A stretch of DNA of 64,000 nucleotides. Source: Flagellimonas nanhaiensis (lineage in GTDB: Bacteria > Bacteroidota > Bacteroidia > Flavobacteriales > Flavobacteriaceae). Numbering within the stretch: the first letter of the stretch is position 1; the number at the start of each line of letters is the position of its first letter. The stretch is taken from the NCBI RefSeq assembly GCF_003382275.1, contig NZ_QTJX01000002.1, positions 930,001 to 994,000 on the forward strand, given 5' to 3'. Under the pieces are notes generated by a model. It saw nothing but the letters and a program-made list of their open reading frames with translations, searched no databases and had not been told where the DNA came from. The translations under genes were made by a program, and so were the position numbers. Positions 54,392 through 61,104 of the stretch are shown one piece after another.

Positions 54392-54880
54392 ATGAGTGTA
54401 CTGGTTACAAACAAGGATATTGTCCTTTTAGGGCATGGCAGTTATGCGGGAGGTGCAACGAACACAAAACTTCCCGGGAATATTGACCTTTATGTTTTAC
54501 CTCCAGTGGGGTATACGTTAAAAACGGATGTAGCGGAAGCATTAATTCAACAACGGGAAATTAAAAAGCTTGTGCTTCATCATGACAATGGTAGCGGAGA
54601 TACCACCATTGAACCTCCAATGGCAATTTATAAAGGAGGAGGGAACGCTCCCGATTTAAAACTATATGATCTTGGAAGTCTTTCCGATTGGGGTAGACGA
54701 ACCATCGGAGCAAAAACGAATGTGGTGACGGTTGGCGAACCTACTTTGTTGTCCGATCTATTAAAAAGTGATCAGAAAATTAAGGAGGCAATAAAGCAAC
54801 TCCCTCCAGGTGGGAAATTAAAATTGTATTGGTCGGCATGCGCTAGTCAGGTAAGAGGAAATAGTGCCAGTCTACCATGA
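54392..54880 (+). CDS. Putative Stv-like domain protein with clan-CD-style His/Cys motifs
   Basis: 162 residues. It opens with NKDIVLLGHGSYAGG (H15 after a hydrophobic strand, followed by Gly) and closes with GGKLKLYWSACASQVRG (C150 after a second hydrophobic strand). This arrangement resembles the putative-adhesin Stv domain and, more broadly, the HG...AC layout of caspase/CHAT-like peptidases; either reading is from memory of the families. No signal peptide. It ends only 12 residues after the Cys, which is short, so it may be truncated. It probably forms one unit with the 239-residue gene upstream (46 bp). Confidence 0.6.
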   Translation: MSVLVTNKDIVLLGHGSYAGGATNTKLPGNIDLYVLPPVGYTLKTDVAEALIQQREIKKLVLHHDNGSGDTTIEPPMAIYKGGGNAPDLKLYDLGSLSDWGRRTIGAKTNVVTVGEPTLLSDLLKSDQKIKEAIKQLPPGGKLKLYWSACASQVRGNSASLP

Positions 54881-55069
54881 TCAGTTCAATAGGTCAAGTT
54901 TTGTATCCACTATTTCTTGGATATTTCAATAACTAGACCTATTAGGAATACAGTTTTCTATTAAAATCAGCATTTGACAGTTTGCTTAAAGCAATGGTTC
55001 ATTTGCTGATTTTTCAGATGTTCATCTTTTAAATCTTCGTGGCAACGGTTGAAATAGATGCGGGAGGAT

Positions 55070-56014
55070 TTATTCAATTTCCGAAATCAGGTCTATTTCC
55101 ATTTGCTCCACTCCCAAACTCTGCAGTTTTTCAATGTATTTTGGGTTTAATTTGGCCTCTTTCCATTCTGTTTTAAAGTGTCTGTCTATTTCACCGAACC
55201 TTGGTTTATGGGCAGATTCAAATTTTAGGATCATTCCATTTGTGGCAAGTCGGTTTCTAAGGTAAAGGCCGGCCCAGTAGGTGTCCCCAAACCCAAATAG
55301 GGAAACAGATACAAATGAGGTAAAGGACTTTAGAATCAATTTGTCGTATTTGTCGTGATGGATTTGATCAAGTAGACCAATGATTCTATCTTCATTGAGT
55401 CGAATATGGTCCGTAATGTATTCCGAAGTCATTTTGTCCGTTTCGTTCAATGATTCCACTCTGGCCTCAATTGCACCGTGACAAGAGGGGTCCAAAAGCA
55501 TTACATGAAACCGGCACCCCCGATTGTTTATGGCATCTACTATGGCAGGACAAATACTTTCAATATTGGGCATCCAGATTTTCAGCACTTTTACCCTTCG
55601 ATCTCTAATTTTCCAGAGTCGCTCACCAAGTATATTACTGTCCAGATTGTCATAAACATCAACAATTCCGTGGTTCTTTATGTTCTTAATGGCGGGCGGA
55701 AGCTCCTGCTTGACTATTTCATTGAACCTGGTTTCTACCAAATTCAAGAATTTGGTGTATTGAAAAGTGTTGAACAGAATGGACAACAACCCAATGGAAA
55801 ACAAGGTGGCCGACAAGTTCTCAATAACATGCACCATTTTGTCAAACTGAAAATAGTTGTTCAATGGGTAGAACAGTATAATGTCAGCTAGAATGTGTGA
55901 GCAAATTGAGGAAACAAAGCCTATCAGTACAGCTATGAAGCCCAATTTTGTGCTGTTGAACAATATCTTTCGGTTCTTACTTAGAAAAACGTTTTTAAAG
56001 CTTAGTCTTGGCAT
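55070..56014 (-). CDS. Two-helix membrane protein with a soluble C-terminal domain, unknown
   Basis: 314 residues. A basic N-terminus (SKNRKILFNS), two membrane helices (about 25-50 and 72-98), then ~210 soluble residues, probably cytoplasmic. The soluble part has alternating strands and helices (RRVKVLKIWMPNIESICPAIVDAINNRGCRFHVMLLDPSCHGAIEARVESL; YDKLILKSFTSFVSVSLFGFGDTYWAGLYL), reminiscent of PLD-like folds, but no HxK motif is present. 2TM-plus-domain proteins occur among bacterial defence effectors; here that is only a resemblance. It is convergent with the Stv-like gene (189-bp gap, nothing else in it). Confidence 0.6.
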   Translation of the reverse strand: MPRLSFKNVFLSKNRKILFNSTKLGFIAVLIGFVSSICSHILADIILFYPLNNYFQFDKMVHVIENLSATLFSIGLLSILFNTFQYTKFLNLVETRFNEIVKQELPPAIKNIKNHGIVDVYDNLDSNILGERLWKIRDRRVKVLKIWMPNIESICPAIVDAINNRGCRFHVMLLDPSCHGAIEARVESLNETDKMTSEYITDHIRLNEDRIIGLLDQIHHDKYDKLILKSFTSFVSVSLFGFGDTYWAGLYLRNRLATNGMILKFESAHKPRFGEIDRHFKTEWKEAKLNPKYIEKLQSLGVEQMEIDLISEIE

Positions 56015-56131
56015 GGTAGGAAATTATGTTGGAAATATAATCAGTTTTTCTTTACAAATAGATAAAAGCTTTGACAACTCACTTCAACCAAGATTGAAGC
56101 TAAGCTTCGGTCAAACAGCACTATACAATGA

Positions 56132-56160
56132 AAAAAGCCTGTGCCAATTCAGGCTCTTTT
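56132..56160 (-). terminator. Terminator of the SSS symporter gene
   Basis: Stem AGCCTG (56136-56141) / CAGGCT (56150-56155) with an 8-nt loop; on the minus strand a T-run follows directly. It lies 21 bp after the symporter stop. Confidence 0.8.
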
Positions 56161-56181
56161 CATCTTGTACTTTTTAATTTT

Positions 56182-57834
56182 CTATCCCGTAAAATAGGAT
56201 AATATGGCTATAACTATCACCACCAACAGAACGGATAGAACAACATCTATGGTACTGTAGCTACCTTTGGTAGCCGCTCTGTCCTCAGCGGTCAACGTGC
56301 CAAAGGAAAGCCCCTTGATTGTGGCATAATCGGGTTCGGCAGTGGCCAAACTAACAGATACACATAATACCACAGAAAAAATGAACATAAAAATGGCCAT
56401 ATGGGCAAAATTGATTGTCGCAAATTGGTACAGAAAGTTTGAAAGCTCAGCTCCCGCTGCTATTTGAGGTTGAAAATAAATTTCCGACCCTAGTCGGAGT
56501 ACCAATAATACCAAACCTGCCAATAATGTGGTAATGGCCGCTTTGGAGTTGACCCTTTTCCAAATAATCCCTAAAAGGAACACAGCAGTTACCGGAGGGG
56601 CAATATAAGATTGCACGTTTTGCAGGTATTGATACATAACGCCACCTCCAATTTTATCCATGATGGGAATCCAGACAATACCCAACACCACAATGAAACT
56701 GGTGGCAATTTTTCCAATGGTCAATAATTGACGCTCAGATTTTTCAGGACGAAGTTTTTTGTATATATCAATCGTAAAGATGGTGGAGCAGGAGTTAAAT
56801 ACTGATGCGAGAGAACTCATCAAGGCAGCCATAAGTCCACCGGCCACTAAACCTTTTAATCCGACTGGGAGTAAAGTTTTTACCAACATTGGGAAAGCCC
56901 TGTCGGCCCGTTCTACACTAAAAACCTCGGGATTTTGAATGGTCAAGGCAAAAGCAATGATACCTGGAACCAAGAAAATCAGTATAGGCATCAACTTAAG
57001 ATAAGCGCCAAAGATGGCCCCTCTTCTACCAATCTTAATATTATTGGCAGCCAAGGTGCGCTGAACAATATATTGATCTGTGCACCAATACCAGATTCCC
57101 ACAATAGTTCCTCCAATTAAAAGACCGGTCCATGGAAAATCAGGGTCGCTCATGGGTCGCCACATATTAAAGTGGTCCGGGCTAGCTGCGATTACAGTTT
57201 CCCGCAATTGACCCCAACCTCCAACTTCTTGCAAACCTAGATACGTAATGATCAAGGAGCCCAGTATCAAAATTACCGTTTGAAGAGTTTCAGTATAAAT
57301 CACCGCCTTCATACCGCCTACCACGGTATAAATTCCAGTAAAAATGACAACTCCAATGGCACCGTACCAAAAGGGAATGCCCAAGAGTTCAGAAACCACA
57401 ATACCTCCGGCGTAAATGGTCACGGAAACCTTTGTTAGCACATAGGCTACCAATGAAAAAATGGATAAGAACCATCGTGAACGACTATCGAACCTTTTTT
57501 CCAGAAATTCCGGCATGGTAAAAGCACCACTTCTAATGTAGAAAGGAAGGAAAAGCCATCCCAATAAGAGCACAATCCATGCATGAAGTTCATAATGGGC
57601 CATTGGCGTTCCAGATTCAAATCCGGTCCCGGCGAGTCCTACCACATGTTCTGAGCCTATGTTGGAAGCAAAAATAGAGGCCCCAATAACAAACCATCCT
57701 ACATTTCTACCTGCTAAAAAGTAGTCCTCGGTGTCCTTGTTTTTTTGGGCAACCACCCAGACGGCCACTGCAATAAGGGCCAAAAAATAGATGCCCAGAA
57801 CTATCCAGTCTGGTCTCTCTAATACTGATTCCAT
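56182..57834 (-). CDS. Sodium/sugar cotransporter (SSS family, SGLT-like)
   Basis: 550 residues with ~14 hydrophobic helices. SSS hallmarks: DYFLAGRNVGWFVIGASIFASNIGSEHVVGLAGTGFESG, GGMKAVIYTETLQTVILILGSLIITYLGL and MAALMSSLASVFNSCSTIFTIDIYKKLRP. This version, with IGSEH and the WYWCTDQYIVQRTLAA segment, is closest in style to SGLT-type Na+/galactose or Na+/glucose transporters. It is divergent from the DUF5690 gene. Substrate unproven. The 287 bp upstream (57835-58121) hold no gene; AT-rich with no exact -7 element found. Confidence 0.9.
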   Translation of the reverse strand: MESVLERPDWIVLGIYFLALIAVAVWVVAQKNKDTEDYFLAGRNVGWFVIGASIFASNIGSEHVVGLAGTGFESGTPMAHYELHAWIVLLLGWLFLPFYIRSGAFTMPEFLEKRFDSRSRWFLSIFSLVAYVLTKVSVTIYAGGIVVSELLGIPFWYGAIGVVIFTGIYTVVGGMKAVIYTETLQTVILILGSLIITYLGLQEVGGWGQLRETVIAASPDHFNMWRPMSDPDFPWTGLLIGGTIVGIWYWCTDQYIVQRTLAANNIKIGRRGAIFGAYLKLMPILIFLVPGIIAFALTIQNPEVFSVERADRAFPMLVKTLLPVGLKGLVAGGLMAALMSSLASVFNSCSTIFTIDIYKKLRPEKSERQLLTIGKIATSFIVVLGIVWIPIMDKIGGGVMYQYLQNVQSYIAPPVTAVFLLGIIWKRVNSKAAITTLLAGLVLLVLRLGSEIYFQPQIAAGAELSNFLYQFATINFAHMAIFMFIFSVVLCVSVSLATAEPDYATIKGLSFGTLTAEDRAATKGSYSTIDVVLSVLLVVIVIAILSYFTG

Positions 57835-58121
57835 AGTTGATTTTGAATTGGTTTGGTCATTAAGAATGACACTGCGTTAATTGTATTGGTTGATACTTTT
57901 TGCACGAAGCAAGCTCTAGTATAACATTGATAGAGTTGATAGCAATGCTTTGCACTTAGTGCTCCCTAATATAAATGGAATTTTTCAAAACTTGATTGGA
58001 GGTACAGTATTCTAACAAACTAAAGACATAATTTTTTGCTAACAATTATTTAATCTATTTGGGATAGGGCTTTTCTTATAAAAGTGAGTAATTTGAAATA
58101 TAATTTTATTATTTGTAAACA

Positions 58122-59420
58122 TTGCTCCCGAATAAACCTACATTGTTAAAGCAATCAAAAGCTACTTTTGTACTCATGGCTTCCCTGGCTGCTTTTGGCA
58201 CCTACTTTTGTATGTACGCATTTAGGAAGCCCTTTGCAGTTGCAACTTTTGATGGATTGACATTCTTTGGCATTAACTACAAGATTTTATTGGTCATCGC
58301 TCAGGTTTTGGGTTATGCACTATCCAAATTTATCGGAATCAAGGTGATATCGGAGTTAAGGTCCAATCAAAGGTTGTTATATCTTATTTCGTTGATCGGG
58401 TTTGCCGAGATAGCCCTATTTTTCTTTGCGTGGGTGCCAGCACCTTACAACATCATATTCATGTTTCTAAATGGAGTGCCCTTAGGCATGATTTGGGGAA
58501 TTGTATTCTCATACGTTGAAGGGAGAAAGTTTACGGACATTTTGGGAATTGCGCTTTGCGCCAGCTTCATTGTTTCCAGTGGGGTGGTCAAGTCGGTCGG
58601 TCTTTTTGTAATGGATTTTTTTGGAGTAAGTGAATTCTGGATGCCGGCCGTAACTGGAGCTATTTTTTTGGTTCCGCTTCTTTTCTTTGCACTCCTTTTA
58701 CAAAAGATTCCTCCACCTACCGAAGAGGATAAGACCCAAAGGATGGAGAGGATTCCCATGACCAAGGAAGACCGCAAAAATATTATTCAAAGTTTCTTTT
58801 TTCCTTTGTTGATCATCATCTTTTTTTATACGCTACTAACGGCTTTCAGGGATTTCCGGGACAATTTCGCCAGGGAGTTATGGGACAGTATCGGTTACAA
58901 AGGAGATGCATCCGTATTTTCCAGTTCGGAGCTCATAATAGCAGTGGTGGTCCTTTTGATCATTGGGTCTATTTTTTACATCAAGGACAACTTAAGAGCC
59001 TTGCTCACATATCATTGGTTGCTTGCGTTGGGGACCTTGGTATTGGGCGGCTCCACCTTACTTTTTCAGTTAGGACTACTGAACCCTTTTGTGTGGATGG
59101 TATGCACGGGCTTTGGCCTGTACATTTGTTATGTTCCTTTTAATGGCTTATTTTTTGATAGGTTCATCGCGGTTTTTCAGATTAGGGGCAACTCCGGTTT
59201 TCTGATTTATCTGGCAGATGCCTTTGGGTACGTTGGTAGTGTAGTGGCTTTGTTATATAAGAATTTCGGACAGGCCAACCTCTCTTGGTTGAACTTTTTC
59301 ATATATGGCACCTATGCTGTTGCCTTGATCGGGCTGGGCATAACAATAGTATCGTTTCTATACTTGAAGTCTAGATACCGTTCAATGAACCTAAACCAAC
59401 AACTTGAATATGGGCAATAG
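58122..59420 (+). CDS. DUF5690-family MFS-like membrane protein
   Basis: 432 residues, about 12 hydrophobic helices. The sequence MASLAAFGTYFCMYAFRKPFAVATFDG and the loop LNGVPLGMIWGIVFSYVEGRKFTDILG fit the DUF5690 (MFS-like) family I recall from Bacteroidota. The start must be a TTG at 58122 or 58143, or the ATG at 58176: an in-frame TAA sits 6 bp before the first TTG, and the family usually has ~18 residues before MASLAAF. It begins a run DUF5690 / 55-codon ORF / HAD hydrolase with overlapping ends. A transport role for the phosphonate-like substrate is inferred. Confidence 0.85.
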   Translation: MLPNKPTLLKQSKATFVLMASLAAFGTYFCMYAFRKPFAVATFDGLTFFGINYKILLVIAQVLGYALSKFIGIKVISELRSNQRLLYLISLIGFAEIALFFFAWVPAPYNIIFMFLNGVPLGMIWGIVFSYVEGRKFTDILGIALCASFIVSSGVVKSVGLFVMDFFGVSEFWMPAVTGAIFLVPLLFFALLLQKIPPPTEEDKTQRMERIPMTKEDRKNIIQSFFFPLLIIIFFYTLLTAFRDFRDNFARELWDSIGYKGDASVFSSSELIIAVVVLLIIGSIFYIKDNLRALLTYHWLLALGTLVLGGSTLLFQLGLLNPFVWMVCTGFGLYICYVPFNGLFFDRFIAVFQIRGNSGFLIYLADAFGYVGSVVALLYKNFGQANLSWLNFFIYGTYAVALIGLGITIVSFLYLKSRYRSMNLNQQLEYGQ

Positions 59421-59577
59421 GTTGGATGCCGTTATGGTCTGTGAAGATATTTTCAAGGCAACGGTGGATAATCATATCCACATAATTGCAGAAATAGAGG
59501 GAGTGGCTATAGCAGGTAGCGTAGGATACTCCGAAAAAAGAATTGCTTCAATTTTTAATTACAGAAAGAGAAAATGA
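59410..59577 (+). CDS. Tiny ORF (55 aa) bridging DUF5690 and the HAD hydrolase, possible gene remnant
   Basis: ATG at 59410 overlaps the end of DUF5690 by 11 bp in another frame, and its TGA overlaps the ATG of the HAD gene (ATGA, 59574-59577). The 55-residue product (MGNRLDAVMVCEDIFKATVD... ending FNYRKRK) has no signal peptide or membrane helix and no recognised domain. The perfect fit of start and stop between its neighbours argues for translation. It could be a genuine microprotein or the C-terminal remainder of a larger gene lost by deletion. Confidence 0.5.
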   Translation: MGNRLDAVMVCEDIFKATVDNHIHIIAEIEGVAIAGSVGYSEKRIASIFNYRKRK

Positions 59578-60260
59578 AAGACATAAAATTAGCTGTTTTT
59601 GATATGGCGGGGACTACTGTCAACGAGGACAATGTTGTCTACAAAACCGTTCAACGCGCACTGGAGATAGGAGGATTTAAAGTGCCTTTGGAAAAGGTTT
59701 TGGAGTTGGGAGCGGGAAAGGAAAAATATAAAGCCATTGAGGACATATTGAATGAGGAAATGAATGGAGCAGTTTCCAAAGAAAAAATGGAGGAAATATA
59801 CCTGTCCTTTAAAAGACTTTTGGGTGAAGCCTATGATCAATTGGAGGTGGCTCCCTATAAGGGTGTTGAGGAGCTGTTTGGGATTCTAAGATCAAACCAG
59901 GTAAAGGTGGTACTTAATACAGGTTACGATTACAGAACCGCAAAGACCTTGGTGGATAAACTGGGATGGGAAATTGGAAAAGAGGTTGATGCTTTGATTA
60001 CGGCAGATGATGTGGAAATAGGCAGGCCCTCTTCAGAAATGATAGATCGGGCCATGGAACAGTTTGGGATTGAAAGTGCAGAACAGGTTTTGAAGGCTGG
60101 TGACTCCGTGATAGATATTGAAGAAGGAAAAAATGCAAATTGCGGAATGACCGTGGGTGTCTTGACGGGAGCCCACACCAGAGAGCAATTGGTAAAGGCT
60201 AACCCTACTTTGATTTTGGAAAATTTGGAAGAATTGGGTAAAGTATTGTTTCCTAAATAA
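59574..60260 (+). CDS. Phosphonatase-like HAD-superfamily hydrolase
   Basis: 228 residues. Motif I reads VFDMAGTTVNED: the nucleophile Asp at 10, with Ala-Gly-Thr where most HADs have D-x-D, as in phosphonoacetaldehyde hydrolase (DWAGT). Helical cap at ~20-90; motif II VVLNTGYDYRTA; motif III region RPSSEMIDRAMEQF; motif IV KAGDSVIDIEEGKNANC. This matches the phosphonatase-like hydrolase family (TIGR03351 style). It acts on a small phosphorylated or phosphonate compound. It is coupled to the upstream tiny ORF and convergent (8-bp overlap) with the regulator gene. Substrate not proven. Confidence 0.9.
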   Translation: MKDIKLAVFDMAGTTVNEDNVVYKTVQRALEIGGFKVPLEKVLELGAGKEKYKAIEDILNEEMNGAVSKEKMEEIYLSFKRLLGEAYDQLEVAPYKGVEELFGILRSNQVKVVLNTGYDYRTAKTLVDKLGWEIGKEVDALITADDVEIGRPSSEMIDRAMEQFGIESAEQVLKAGDSVIDIEEGKNANCGMTVGVLTGAHTREQLVKANPTLILENLEELGKVLFPK

Positions 60261-60819
60261 AAAAGTAGACCACCAGCATTTTTGAAGATATTTTGCCTTT
60301 ATTGATGGGCACATGGGGAATTCTGCCATCAAAAAAAATAGAATCCCCCTCATTCAATAATACTTCTTGATCTCCGATCAGATAATAACATTTTCCAGAA
60401 AGTATATACTTAAACTCAAAAGCGTCTGTAGTCACCTTTTCTCGCTTGGAATTGGGTTGAACTTCCAAAAGAACACTTTCAAAACCAACGGAATTCAATT
60501 GCTTGCTAAAAATGTAATTATAGGTAAAGCCGACCGCATCATCCTCTTTGTCAATAATGGTCTGGTCCTCTTTTCTGGATACCAAGAAATTTTGACCATT
60601 CACTTTGGGCATACCGTCAAAAAAATCGATCATTTCAGTTTCCAGGGAGTCTACAATTTTGAAAAAAACAGGTAGGGAAGGAATGGTTCTACCATTTTCA
60701 ATTCTGGAAATCAACCCGGCAGTAACTCCAGCTTTCATGGCGATATCGTTAATTGTCTTTTTGTTGTTTTTTCTAATTTCCTTGATGCGCTTCCCTATTC
60801 CTATCAGATAATCTTCCAT
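60253..60819 (-). CDS. XRE-family regulator with C-terminal cupin
   Basis: 188 residues. Residues ~1-65 are a HTH_3/XRE domain (IGKRIKEIRKNNKKTINDIAMKAGVTAGLISRIENGRTIPSLPVFFKIVDSL); residues ~110-180 a cupin_2 barrel (KREKVTTDAFEFKYILSGKCYYLIGDQEVLLNEGDSIFFDGRIPHVP). Such proteins bind a small ligand in the cupin pocket. It is convergent with the HAD gene by 8 bp and divergent from the SusC gene with a 285-bp gap, so it probably controls the SusC unit and perhaps the HAD/DUF5690 unit. Confidence 0.92.
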   Translation of the reverse strand: MEDYLIGIGKRIKEIRKNNKKTINDIAMKAGVTAGLISRIENGRTIPSLPVFFKIVDSLETEMIDFFDGMPKVNGQNFLVSRKEDQTIIDKEDDAVGFTYNYIFSKQLNSVGFESVLLEVQPNSKREKVTTDAFEFKYILSGKCYYLIGDQEVLLNEGDSIFFDGRIPHVPINKGKISSKMLVVYFFI

Positions 60820-61104
60820 ATTATTTTTCTAATACTTACAATTTTATTATTTATAATATTCTTCAATTTTCTTAAAAATTAAGATGTCCAACTTAACCTA
60901 TTGTTAAACAATGAGATATTAAAATGTTCATCTACCGCAAGATACTGCAAAATTTGAATATTTGTAAATAATATTTAGCTAACATTACCGTATTTCTTTT
61001 AACCTTTCCATATCTTTTTTTTAATCTGTACAAGGGCATGCTTTAACGCACGTGTTGGATATTTGTTGATAAATAATTAACCAAATTTTACAAATACTCA
61101 ACAA

